Under the pieces are notes generated by a model that saw only the letters and a program-made list of their open reading frames with translations, ran no database searches and had not been told where the DNA came from. The position numbers were made by a program, and so were the translations under genes. A DNA stretch of 38,503 nt, from assembly GCF_030656255.1 (NCBI RefSeq), contig NZ_JAUSOE010000137.1, forward strand, positions 1 to 38,503, read 5' to 3'. Below, in pieces: positions 23,137-30,703 of the stretch. The stretch is from Brevundimonas sp. (GTDB lineage: Bacteria; Pseudomonadota; Alphaproteobacteria; Caulobacterales; Caulobacteraceae). Within the stretch, counting starts at the first letter, position 1. Each line of letters starts with the position of its first letter.

Positions 23137-24177
23137 TCAGGACCAGGGGCCCTTGGGCGGAGCGGTCGTGGGGGCGGCGGCGCGCGGCTCGGCGTCAATG
23201 GTCGATTCCGACGCAGCAGGGGCGGCGGGCGGCGGCTCCGTCGTTTTGGCAGGAAGCCCCACAGGCGGGCGGACCCGGCCGCGCGGATCCGCGTGGATCA
23301 GGATATCGGCGGTCGGATAGTGGCTGAGCACCCGGGTCTCGGCCTCGACGACGATGGCGTGGGCGGCGTCCAGCGTCAGGTCGGGGTCCAGATCGACGTG
23401 CATCTGAACCATCATCACCTGGCCCGCCATACGGGTGCGCAGCTGGTGGACGCCCGAGATGCGCGCGTCCGAGAGGACGGCCTGGGTGATCATGTTGCGG
23501 TCGGACTCGGGCACGGCGCGGTCCAGCAGGTGGTCGGCGGCGGCCTTCAGCATGCCGGTCGCCCCCCAGAACAGCCAGACGGCGACCACCAGGCCGGCGG
23601 CGGCGTCCAGGCCCGGCGCCCCCAGATAGGCGCCCGAGATCACCCCGATCAGCACCACCAGATTGGCAGCCAGGTCGGCGGCGTAATGGGCGCGGTCGCC
23701 GGCGACGGCCATGGAGCCGGTCTTTTTCAGGGCCTGGGTCTGCATCCACACCAGCCAGGCGGTGATGGCGATGGAGATGATGACGACCCCGGTCGCCCAG
23801 GCGCCGGAGGTGACGGGGCGCGGGTCGAAGATGCGCTGAATCCCCTCCCAGCCGATGAAGACGGCCGAGGCGAAGACAAGACCGGCCTGGACAAGGGCGG
23901 CCAGGGCCTCGCCCTTGCCGCGGCCGTAGCGATGATGCTCGTCCGCCGGGGCGGCGGCCCAGCGCACGGCGAAGAAGGTCGCCAGCGAGGCGACAAGGTC
24001 CAGCACCGAATCCGCCAGCGTCGCCAGGATGGAGACCGAACCGGAGGCGCCCAGCGCAAAGGCCTTGAGCGCGATCAGCACCAGGGCGACCCCGACCGAC
24101 AGGCGCGTGATGCGGCGGGTGGCCAGGTGGGCGTCCTCGAGGGGCGCGGGTGCGGGAGGAGGGGCGGGCGACGTCAT
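23137..24177 (-). CDS. Cation diffusion facilitator, YiiP/FieF-like
   Basis: This 346-residue inner-membrane exporter has six predicted helices. The metal site residues D56, D60, H164 and D168 are in the same spacing as D45, D49, H153 and D157 of E. coli YiiP, which suggests Zn(II) or Cd(II) export by proton antiport. HHRYGRGKGEALAAL follows TM2-3, and a cytoplasmic ferredoxin-like domain occupies about 225-310. The Pro/Ala-rich C-terminal tail (about 311-346) is an addition relative to E. coli YiiP. It is divergent from the citrate-synthase-like gene. Confidence 0.92.
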   Translation of the reverse strand: MTSPAPPPAPAPLEDAHLATRRITRLSVGVALVLIALKAFALGASGSVSILATLADSVLDLVASLATFFAVRWAAAPADEHHRYGRGKGEALAALVQAGLVFASAVFIGWEGIQRIFDPRPVTSGAWATGVVIISIAITAWLVWMQTQALKKTGSMAVAGDRAHYAADLAANLVVLIGVISGAYLGAPGLDAAAGLVVAVWLFWGATGMLKAAADHLLDRAVPESDRNMITQAVLSDARISGVHQLRTRMAGQVMMVQMHVDLDPDLTLDAAHAIVVEAETRVLSHYPTADILIHADPRGRVRPPVGLPAKTTEPPPAAPAASESTIDAEPRAAAPTTAPPKGPWS

Positions 24178-24284
24178 TCCCGCCTCTTGTCGCGCAATCG
24201 TGGCGGAATGCCAACCGCAGGCCCTAATTCGAGCGTCCCGTTTGGATTGCGGCGTGCGTTAGCGTTAAGGACACACAACGACGC

Positions 24285-24304
24285 TATGTCGGACGCCGTA
24301 CATA
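24285..24304 (+). promoter_or_regulatory. Inverted repeat before the HTH/citrate-synthase-like gene
   Basis: TATGT at 24285-24289 and ACATA at 24300-24304 flank CGG-ACG-CCG, giving an imperfect dyad 27 bases before the start codon. Its place and form suit an operator, possibly for the HTH domain of the next gene. No direct evidence links them. Confidence 0.35.
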
Positions 24305-24331
24305 GTTGATGGCATCAGTCGTGGGGACGAC

Positions 24332-25504
24332 ATGAGCGCTGACGAACGTTGGATCGCGCGTAGCGAGGCCCTGACCCGGCTTGGGGTCAAGGCCCAGACC
24401 CTGTACGCCTATGTCAGTCGCGGCCGGATCGCCGCCCGACCCGACCCCACCGATCCCCGACGCAGTCTGTACGCCGTCTCCGACGTGGCGCGGCTGTGCG
24501 GCGAGGGCGGCGGCGAGACGGATGGCCCCGAGGTGCGGGCGCCGGTCATGGGGGCGGCGGCGCGGGGCGAGGCGGACATCCAGTCCTCAGTGTCGCTGAT
24601 CGCCGACGGCCGGCTGTTCTATCGCGGTCTGGACGCGGTGCAACTGGCGGAAGCCGCGACCATAGAGACGGCGGCGCGCACCCTGTGGGACGCGCGCGAG
24701 ACCAATCCCTTCGCCGATCTGAAGCCTCGCATCGACCCCATCGTCGGCGGATCGACCCAGAGGCGGATCCTGGCCGTTCTGGGCCGTCGCGCCATCGAGG
24801 ACCGGGCCCTGCGGGCGCATGATGCCGCCAGCCTCAAGCGCGAGGCGGCCTCGCTGTTGAGCGAGGTGGTGGACAGCGTTTCTGGCCCAGGGCCGCGCCT
24901 GTATCTTCACCAACGCCTGGCGCGGGGCTTCAAGGCGGCCGAACGCGACAGCCATCTGATCCGTCGGGCCCTGGTGCTGGGCGCCGACGCCGGGCTGGAC
25001 GACGCGGTCCTGGCGACGCGGGCGGCGGCGGGCGGCGGCGCGCCCCTGGCCGGGGCCGTGCTGGCGGGCGCGACCACCCTGGGGGGGCCGCCCCTGGCGG
25101 AAATCGACGATGTCGTGGCCTATGTCGGCGAGGCGCGACGCGACCCGTCCGGCGCGGCGCGACGCTGGATCGGGCTGAGAGGCTGCGCGCCGGGCTTCGA
25201 GGCCGATACCGAGTTCGGCCGGATCGATCCGCGCGCCCAAGCCCTGCTGGACGCGGCGGACCTCACGGCGGACCTGAAGGCGGTCTGGGCCGAGGGCGAG
25301 GCGGCAGGCGGGCAGCCGCCAGGCTTCGGTCTGGCCTTGGCCCTGACGGCGCGCCGACTGGATCTGGGCCCGACGGGGGCGGGGGACTTGCTGATGCTGG
25401 GACGTCTGATCGGCCTTCTGGCCCATGCTGTGGATCAGGCGGCGGACGGCTCGCCTATCCGGGCGAGATTGCGCTATGTGGGGCCCGAGCCGGGCTCCCA
25501 CTGA
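24332..25504 (+). CDS. HTH domain fused to citrate-synthase fold lacking catalytic residues
   Basis: This 390-residue protein has an N-terminal MerR/excisionase-type helix-turn-helix (about 8-55, [23 protein letters not shown]) and a citrate synthase fold from about 85 on. Where E. coli GltA has HADHEQN, GPAHGG (H264), GFGHRVY (H305) and NVDFYSG (D362), this protein has GADAGLD (217-223), GGPPLAE (251-257), GFEADTE (288-294) and PPGFGLAL (329-336). All three catalytic residues are therefore gone. The fold is kept ([21 protein letters not shown]). It is probably a ligand-binding regulator, or a non-catalytic partner, rather than an enzyme. Caulobacter has multiple citrate-synthase paralogs. 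uppP follows after 38 bases. Confidence 0.82.
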   Translation: MSADERWIARSEALTRLGVKAQTLYAYVSRGRIAARPDPTDPRRSLYAVSDVARLCGEGGGETDGPEVRAPVMGAAARGEADIQSSVSLIADGRLFYRGLDAVQLAEAATIETAARTLWDARETNPFADLKPRIDPIVGGSTQRRILAVLGRRAIEDRALRAHDAASLKREAASLLSEVVDSVSGPGPRLYLHQRLARGFKAAERDSHLIRRALVLGADAGLDDAVLATRAAAGGGAPLAGAVLAGATTLGGPPLAEIDDVVAYVGEARRDPSGAARRWIGLRGCAPGFEADTEFGRIDPRAQALLDAADLTADLKAVWAEGEAAGGQPPGFGLALALTARRLDLGPTGAGDLLMLGRLIGLLAHAVDQAADGSPIRARLRYVGPEPGSH

Positions 25505-25542
25505 CGTTTTTCGGTCAGTCGGGCCGGCCCCACGGGGATATT

Positions 25543-26343
25543 ATGTCTGACTGGCTTGCAGCGATCATTCTCGGTCTGGTCGAGGGACTGACCGAGTTCA
25601 TTCCGGTGTCCTCCACCGGGCATCTGCTTCTGCTCGGCCATTTCATGGGCTTCGAAAGCTCGGGCAAGACGTTCGAGATTGTCATCCAGCTGGGCGCCCT
25701 GCTGGCCATCGTCAGCGTCTATTTCAAACGGCTGTGGACCCTGGCGACGCGCTGGCCCTTCGATGTCGAGGCGCGGCGGTTCCTGATCGGCCTGCTGGTC
25801 GCCTTTGCGCCGGCGGTGGTGATCGGCTTCCTGGCCTATGGCTTCATCAAGGACGTGCTGTTCGAGACGCCCCAGGTGATCTGCGTCGCCCTGATCGTCG
25901 GCGGGATCATCCTGCTGCTGCTGGACCGGATGGACAAGCGGCCCCAGTGGCTGGACGCCGAGGCCTATCCGATGCGGATCTATTTCCTGATCGGCCTGTT
26001 CCAGTGCCTGGCCATGATCCCCGGCGTGTCGCGATCCGGCGCCACCATCGCCGGGGGGCTGCTGCTGAAAACCGACAAGCGGTCAGCGGCCGAGTTCAGC
26101 TTCTTCCTGGCCCTGCCCACCATGGGCGCGGCCGTGACCTATGACCTGCTGAAGAACCACAAGACGCTGGATTTCAGCGACGTTGGCCTGATCGCCGTGG
26201 GCTTCCTGGTGGCCTTTGTGACCGCGCTGGTGGTGGTGCGGTTCCTGCTGGACTTCGTGTCCAAGCACGGCTTCGGCCCGTTCGCCTGGTGGCGGATCGT
26301 GGTTGGCGTGGTGGGGTTGGCCCTGTTGCAGGCGGGGTTCTGA
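25543..26343 (+). CDS. uppP: Undecaprenyl-diphosphatase UppP (BacA)
   Basis: This 266-residue polytopic membrane enzyme dephosphorylates undecaprenyl pyrophosphate, recycling the lipid carrier for peptidoglycan and other envelope polymers. Both signature motifs are intact: [19 protein letters not shown] (about 14-32) and [16 protein letters not shown] (about 160-175). Length and helix pattern fit UppP. It is followed by the RsmC-like gene after 44 bases. Confidence 0.96.
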   Translation: MSDWLAAIILGLVEGLTEFIPVSSTGHLLLLGHFMGFESSGKTFEIVIQLGALLAIVSVYFKRLWTLATRWPFDVEARRFLIGLLVAFAPAVVIGFLAYGFIKDVLFETPQVICVALIVGGIILLLLDRMDKRPQWLDAEAYPMRIYFLIGLFQCLAMIPGVSRSGATIAGGLLLKTDKRSAAEFSFFLALPTMGAAVTYDLLKNHKTLDFSDVGLIAVGFLVAFVTALVVVRFLLDFVSKHGFGPFAWWRIVVGVVGLALLQAGF

Positions 26344-26387
26344 GGCTTCGACTGGCGATTTTCGTCCCCACCCTCTAAGGGCGGGGC

Positions 26388-27299
26388 ATGACCATGCTTC
26401 TTTACGGCCGACCGCCGGTCGTCTTCGATCCGCCCAGCACTGGAGTGGGTGCGGCGATCCAGACCTCGCCCCTGATCCCCGGCTCCACCGCGTTGGAGAC
26501 CGTGCCCGAGGGTTCGGTTGACGACATCATGATCTACGCCCCGCCCGGGGTGCTGGAACGCCGCCATGTCCTGGCCCTGGCGCTGAAGGCGCTGAAGGTC
26601 GGCGGGCGGCTGGATGTCATGGCGCCCAAGGACAAGGGCGGGTCGCGTCTGAAGAAGGAGCTGACCGGCTTCGGCGTCGAGGTGGGCGAGACCGCCAAGG
26701 CGCACCACCGCCGCTGCATCGTCGTCAAGCCCGAGGCGCTCACCGGGGTTGATGAGGCCATAGCCGAGGGCGCGGCGCGGATCGTGCCGGGGCTGGAGGC
26801 CTGGTCGCAGCCGGGGATCTTCGCCTGGGACCGGATCGATGTCGGGTCGGCCCTGCTGGCGCAGCATATGCCGGGGCTGAAGGGTGCGGGCGTCGATCTG
26901 GGCTGCGGTTACGGCGCCCTGGCGACGGTGGCCCTGCGGTCGCCGGCGGTGACGTCGTTGCGGCTGATCGACCTGGACCGCCGAGCGGTCGAGGCGGCGA
27001 CGAAGAATGTGGTGGACCCGCGCGTTGCGGTCGAATGGGCAGATGTGCGGACGATGGCCGCAGACGGCGAGCTAAACTTCGTCGTCAGCAATCCGCCCTT
27101 CCACGACGGCGGGGCCGAGGATCGCCGGCTGGGTCAGGCCTTCATCCGCAAGGCGGCTGAGCTGCTGAAAAAGGGCGGGACAGCCTGGATCGTGGCCAAC
27201 CGGCATCTGCCCTATGAGGCGGAACTGAACGCGGCCTTCATGCGGGTGCGCCTGGTGACGGATTCGGGCGGGTACAAGCTGTTCGAGGCGGTGAAGTGA
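26388..27299 (+). CDS. rsmC: RsmC-like class I methyltransferase
   Basis: This 303-residue SAM-dependent methyltransferase has the Rossmann motif DLGCGYG (170-176), an acidic residue in LIDLD after it, and NPPF (235-238). NPPF marks base N-methyltransferases, and the full layout with a degenerate N-terminal half (residues 1-150) matches RsmC/RlmG, which methylate guanine N2 in rRNA. RsmC modifies G1207 of 16S rRNA; the exact site here is inferred. It is followed by the RsuA-type gene after 34 bases, so both act on rRNA. Confidence 0.85.
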   Translation: MTMLLYGRPPVVFDPPSTGVGAAIQTSPLIPGSTALETVPEGSVDDIMIYAPPGVLERRHVLALALKALKVGGRLDVMAPKDKGGSRLKKELTGFGVEVGETAKAHHRRCIVVKPEALTGVDEAIAEGAARIVPGLEAWSQPGIFAWDRIDVGSALLAQHMPGLKGAGVDLGCGYGALATVALRSPAVTSLRLIDLDRRAVEAATKNVVDPRVAVEWADVRTMAADGELNFVVSNPPFHDGGAEDRRLGQAFIRKAAELLKKGGTAWIVANRHLPYEAELNAAFMRVRLVTDSGGYKLFEAVK

Positions 27300-27303
27300 G
27301 GCC

Positions 27304-27333
27304 GCGCTCAAGTAGCCGGAATGGCGGTAGCGC
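27304..27333 (+). repeat. Structured element, copy B, abutting the rsuA start
   Basis: This 30-base element matches copy A at 15777-15807: GCGC outer arms, TCAAGTAG, an inner stem GCC-GGAAT-GGC, GGTA and GCGC. The inner stem has changed on both sides and still pairs, which suggests selection for structure. Its 3' arm ends one base before the ATG at 27334, and GGCGG inside it is the only candidate ribosome-binding site. Confidence 0.75.
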
Positions 27334-28083
27334 ATGAAAAAAGTCCCCACTTCTCGCGTTGATCGCCTGCTGGGGTCGATGGGCTATGGCTCGCGGGCCG
27401 AGATGGCGCGGATGGCCAAGGCGGGCGGGATCGTGCTGGACGGCGCGGACCTGACCGACGTGTCCAAGCGGATTCCTGTGACGCGCGACCTGCCGACGCG
27501 GATGGAGATCGACGGCGAGCCGCTGGATCCGGTCCAGGGTCTGGTGATCCTGCTGAACAAGCCGCTGGGCATGACCTGTTCGCACAAGGAAGAGGGCGCG
27601 CTGGTCTATGACATTCTGCCGGGGCGGTGGCGGTCGCGCGATCCGGCCATCTCGACCATCGGGCGGCTGGACAAGCAGACCACAGGCCTGCTGCTGCTGA
27701 CCGACGACGGCGACCTGTTGCATCGGGTGATTTCGCCCAAACGCCATGTGACCAAGGTGTATCGCGCCGGTCTGGCGCGGCCGCTGGTCGGGACCGAGGG
27801 GGCCTTGTTCGCCTCGGGCGAACTGGTGCTGGAGGGCGAGGACAAGCCGCTGGCGCCGGCGGTGCTAGAGGTGGTGTCCCCGACCGAGGCCCTGCTGACG
27901 GTGACGGAGGGCCGCTATCACCAGGTGCGACGCATGTTCGCCGCCGCCGGCAACCATGTGGAGACCCTGCATCGCGAGCGGATGGGCGGACTGACCCTGC
28001 CGGCCGATCTGGCGCCGGGGCAGTGGCGGCTGCTGAGCCCGGAGGAGATTGCGTCCATCTTCACGGAACCGACCGGCGGTTGA
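27334..28083 (+). CDS. rsuA: RsuA-family 16S rRNA pseudouridine synthase
   Basis: This 249-residue enzyme has an N-terminal S4 RNA-binding domain (RVDRLLGSMGYGSRAEM) and a pseudouridine synthase domain with GRLDKQTTGLLLLTDDG, where D113 is the catalytic aspartate. RHVTKVYRA and GRYHQVRRMFAAAGNHV follow. The RsuA/RluE/RluF group includes RsuA, which modifies U516 of 16S rRNA; the target here is inferred. The start codon abuts the structured element, and the preceding gene is an RsmC-like methyltransferase. Confidence 0.9.
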   Translation: MKKVPTSRVDRLLGSMGYGSRAEMARMAKAGGIVLDGADLTDVSKRIPVTRDLPTRMEIDGEPLDPVQGLVILLNKPLGMTCSHKEEGALVYDILPGRWRSRDPAISTIGRLDKQTTGLLLLTDDGDLLHRVISPKRHVTKVYRAGLARPLVGTEGALFASGELVLEGEDKPLAPAVLEVVSPTEALLTVTEGRYHQVRRMFAAAGNHVETLHRERMGGLTLPADLAPGQWRLLSPEEIASIFTEPTGG

Positions 28084-28092
28084 CGATCTATG

Positions 28093-28110
28093 GCTCCGCT
28101 AGAGCGGAGC
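28093..28110 (+). promoter_or_regulatory. Hairpin enclosing the ribosome-binding site of the FAD oxidoreductase
   Basis: GCTCCGC (28093-28099), loop TAGA, then GCGGAGC (28104-28110) form a perfect seven-base stem that can add two G-U pairs. The Shine-Dalgarno GGAG (28106-28109), six bases before the ATG, lies wholly in the 3' arm, so folding would block initiation. Confidence 0.6.
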
Positions 28111-28115
28111 TGTTC

Positions 28116-29330
28116 ATGACCGGCGCGACCATCAAACGGGATCTGAGAACGGGACGGTCGCTGTGGGCCGACAGCGTGGGTCTGGGCGTCAAGGCGCGTC
28201 CGCTGACCGAGGCGGTCGCGGTCGATGTCGCCATCGTCGGCGCCGGGATCAGCGGCGCCTTCACCGCGCACGAGCTAGCGCGGGATCATTCGGTGGCGGT
28301 GCTGGATCGGCGGCCGCCGTTGATGGGGTCGACCCTGGCCTCGACCGCCATGCTGCAGTGGGAAATCGATCTGACCCTGACGGCTCTGGGCGAGCGGATC
28401 GGTGTCGAGAAGGCGCGGCGCGCCTATCTGCGGTCGCGTGCGGCGGTGGATGACCTGAAGCAGATCGTGGTCAAGGAAGGCATCCGTTGCGGGCTGAGGC
28501 CCAAACAATCGCTCTATCTGGCCGGCGACACGTACGGCCATCGCGCGCTGGAGACCGAGGCCGAGGCGCGGGCGGCTCTGGGGCTGGAAAGTCGTTACCT
28601 CGGCCCGGCAGAACTGCGCGAGACCTTCGGCATCGAGCGGACCGGCGCTCTGGTGTCGGACGGTTCGGCCAGCGCCGATCCGGCCCGGCTGGCGGCCGGG
28701 CTGTTGCGGCGGGCGGGCGCGAAGGGCGCAAAGCTCTATTCCCCGGTCGAGGTTCTGGAGGTGGTCAGCGATCCTGAGGGCGTCACCCTGTTGACCGACG
28801 CGGGTCATGCGGTGCGGGCGAAACAGGTTATCTTCTGTTGCGGCTACGAGTTTCCCAAGGGCGTGCCGACGCCCGGCGCCAAGGTGATTTCCAGCTGGGC
28901 CATGGCGTCCAAGCCCCGCCAGCGATGCCCGGCCTGGCTGCGCGACATGCTGGTGTGGGAAGGGTCCGACCCCTACCTCTATTTCCGCATGGGCGGGGAC
29001 GGGCGGCTGATCGTCGGCGGCGAGGACGAGGCGTCCCCCACCGCCCATGCGGACAAGGCCAGGCTGAAGCGCAAGTGCGAAACGATCACCGAGAAGCTGC
29101 GTCGCCTGCTGCCCGAGATCGAGTTCGAGGTGGACTACGCCTGGGCCGGGGCGTTCGGCGAAAGCGCGACGGGCCTGCCTCAGATCGGGCCGGTCGAGGG
29201 GATGGACCATGTCCACGCCGTCATGGGCTTCGGCGGCAACGGCATCACCTATTCGGTCATCGCCTCGCAGATCGTCGGCCGGGCGGTGCGGGGCGAGGCG
29301 GACCCGGATGGGGATCTGTACCTAGGGTAG
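28116..29330 (+). CDS. FAD-dependent oxidoreductase, DAO family
   Basis: This 404-residue protein has the dinucleotide-binding motif VAIVGAGISGAFTAHEL (38-54), a second nucleotide strand near GHAVRAKQVIFCCGYEFP and a DAO-type C-terminus (LPQIGPVEGMDHVHAVMGFGGNGITYS). D-amino-acid or glycine oxidase-like and DadA relatives share this layout. The substrate cannot be inferred. The ATG at 28116 has a GGAG ribosome-binding site six bases upstream; the frame is open further upstream into rsuA. It is 32 bases after the rsuA stop and is followed by the antitoxin gene. Confidence 0.85.
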   Translation: MTGATIKRDLRTGRSLWADSVGLGVKARPLTEAVAVDVAIVGAGISGAFTAHELARDHSVAVLDRRPPLMGSTLASTAMLQWEIDLTLTALGERIGVEKARRAYLRSRAAVDDLKQIVVKEGIRCGLRPKQSLYLAGDTYGHRALETEAEARAALGLESRYLGPAELRETFGIERTGALVSDGSASADPARLAAGLLRRAGAKGAKLYSPVEVLEVVSDPEGVTLLTDAGHAVRAKQVIFCCGYEFPKGVPTPGAKVISSWAMASKPRQRCPAWLRDMLVWEGSDPYLYFRMGGDGRLIVGGEDEASPTAHADKARLKRKCETITEKLRRLLPEIEFEVDYAWAGAFGESATGLPQIGPVEGMDHVHAVMGFGGNGITYSVIASQIVGRAVRGEADPDGDLYLG

Positions 29331-29337
29331 CAGGCCT

Positions 29338-29366
29338 TTGTGGTTGGATCGCGAACGCGGTATGAT
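29338..29366 (+). promoter_or_regulatory. Predicted promoter of the phd-vapC module, leaderless
   Basis: TTGTGG (29338-29343), 17 bases, then TATGAT (29361-29366) give a fair housekeeping promoter. The first transcribed base would lie at or near the ATG at 29372, so the antitoxin message would be leaderless. No ribosome-binding site is visible between -10 and ATG, in agreement. Confidence 0.55.
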
Positions 29367-29371
29367 AGGCC

Positions 29372-29620
29372 ATGAGCCACTATTCGGTGACAGAAGCACA
29401 GGCAGACCTGGCCCGACTCATCGAGGCCGCCGAACGAGGTGAGACGGTGGTCATCGACCGCCCCGATCCTGATGTGGAGGTGAAGATCGTGGCGCGGCGC
29501 ATCCGTCCCGATGGACCGCACGATATCGAATGGCTGAGATCTGTGCGCGTCCAGCCGAGTCGTGGTCCGGTGAATACGGCGGCGGCCCTGGCGGAAATGA
29601 AGGAAGAACGTGGCCGGTGA
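29372..29620 (+). CDS. Antitoxin, Phd/YefM family
   Basis: This 82-residue protein starts MSHYSVTEAQADLARLIEAAERGETVVIDRPD, the Phd/YefM N-terminal DNA-binding fold. A flexible C-terminal part (PVNTAAALAEMKEERGR) would wrap the toxin. It probably represses its own promoter and neutralises VapC. The TGA overlaps the toxin GTG (GTGA). VapC is more often paired with other antitoxin types, but Phd/VapC pairs are known. Confidence 0.85.
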   Translation: MSHYSVTEAQADLARLIEAAERGETVVIDRPDPDVEVKIVARRIRPDGPHDIEWLRSVRVQPSRGPVNTAAALAEMKEERGR

Positions 29621-30033
29621 GCGTCTATCTGGACGCCAGCGTCATCGTTCCCTTGTTCGTGCAAGAGAAGACGAGCGAGGCCGTGCTTGCCTGGATGGCG
29701 TCGGTCGATAAGGTGATCGTGTCCGACTGGGCGATCGCCGAGGTGTCGTCGGCCATGTCGCATCACGTCCGCCGCCGAAGCCTGGATCCCGACGAGCGGG
29801 ATCTGGCGGAGACGAAGTTCAACATCTGGCTGGATCGTGCGGCAGCGGTGAGAGAGGTCGAACCAGAGGACGTGATGGCGTGTCGCTTCCTGCTGCACCG
29901 ACATCCGCGATTGCGGACGCCGGACGCCCTGCACCTTGCCATCGTACAGCGGCTGGAATGCGATCTCGCTACCTATGACCATGATCTGGCTGATGCCGCG
30001 CGTCGGGACGGTCTGACGGTGATCGCGCCATGA
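29617..30033 (+). CDS. vapC: VapC-type toxin, PIN domain
   Basis: This 138-residue PIN-domain protein has the acidic active site D6 (YLDASV), E42 (AEVSSA), D103 (TPDALHLA) and D121 (TYDHDL). VapC toxins are Mg(II)-dependent RNases that often cut tRNA or rRNA. The start is GTG 29617, overlapping the antitoxin stop. The stop TGA overlaps the trpF ATG (ATGA), so the toxin sits directly in front of tryptophan biosynthesis. Confidence 0.88.
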   Translation: MSVYLDASVIVPLFVQEKTSEAVLAWMASVDKVIVSDWAIAEVSSAMSHHVRRRSLDPDERDLAETKFNIWLDRAAAVREVEPEDVMACRFLLHRHPRLRTPDALHLAIVQRLECDLATYDHDLADAARRDGLTVIAP

Positions 30034-30671
30034 CGACCAAGATCAAGATTTGCGGCCTGACCACACCGGACACCCTGGACGCCGCGCTGGATGGCGGGGC
30101 GGATTTCGTGGGGGCGGTGGTGTTTCCAAAAAGCCCCCGGCATCTGGCGCCCGAGGCGGCCGCGCGTCTGTTCGAACGGGCGAGGGGGCGGGCGAAGATC
30201 GTGGCGGTGACGGTCGATCCGGACGATGGCTTGCTGGACGAGATCGCGCGGGTGCTGCGGCCTGACTTCATCCAGCTGCACGGGGGCGAGACCCCGGCGC
30301 GGGCGGAACAGGTGCGGGCCGTGACCGGGGCGGGGGTGATCAAGGCCCTGCCGATCCGGCACGGCGACGATTTCGCGGCCGCCGACGAGTGGGATTATCA
30401 CGCCGATCACCTGATGTTCGACGCCAAGCCGCCGGAGGGGTCGGTCCTGCCGGGCGGGGTGGGGCACAGTTTCGACTGGACTCTGCTGGCGGACCGGGCG
30501 TTTCGCCATGACTGGTTCCTGGCGGGGGGGCTGAATCCCGACAATGTGGCTGAGGCCCTGCGGATCACCGGGGCGCCGATGCTGGATGTGTCCTCTGGCG
30601 TCGAAAGCGCGCCGGGTGTTAAGGACCCCGACCGGATCGCGGCCTTCATCCAAAACGCGCGCCGGACGTAA
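30030..30671 (+). CDS. trpF: Phosphoribosylanthranilate isomerase
   Basis: This 213-residue TIM-barrel enzyme catalyses the Amadori rearrangement of phosphoribosylanthranilate in tryptophan synthesis. The general base C8 (KICGLT) and acid D131 (FDAKPPEG) are present, as are LHGGE and the phosphate-binding LAGGLNPDN and [17 protein letters not shown] 30030 overlaps the vapC stop by four bases. No separate promoter for the trp genes is visible between vapC and trpF, but one could lie inside vapC. Confidence 0.95.
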   Translation: MTTKIKICGLTTPDTLDAALDGGADFVGAVVFPKSPRHLAPEAAARLFERARGRAKIVAVTVDPDDGLLDEIARVLRPDFIQLHGGETPARAEQVRAVTGAGVIKALPIRHGDDFAAADEWDYHADHLMFDAKPPEGSVLPGGVGHSFDWTLLADRAFRHDWFLAGGLNPDNVAEALRITGAPMLDVSSGVESAPGVKDPDRIAAFIQNARRT

Positions 30672-30703
30672 TTACGACGCCTCCCTGCGTGAAAGTTGGA
30701 CTC

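Noticed and set aside
30689..30703. An upstream GTG start for trpB
   Set aside because: It has no ribosome-binding site and adds five residues not expected for the family; GTG 30704 is a better fit.
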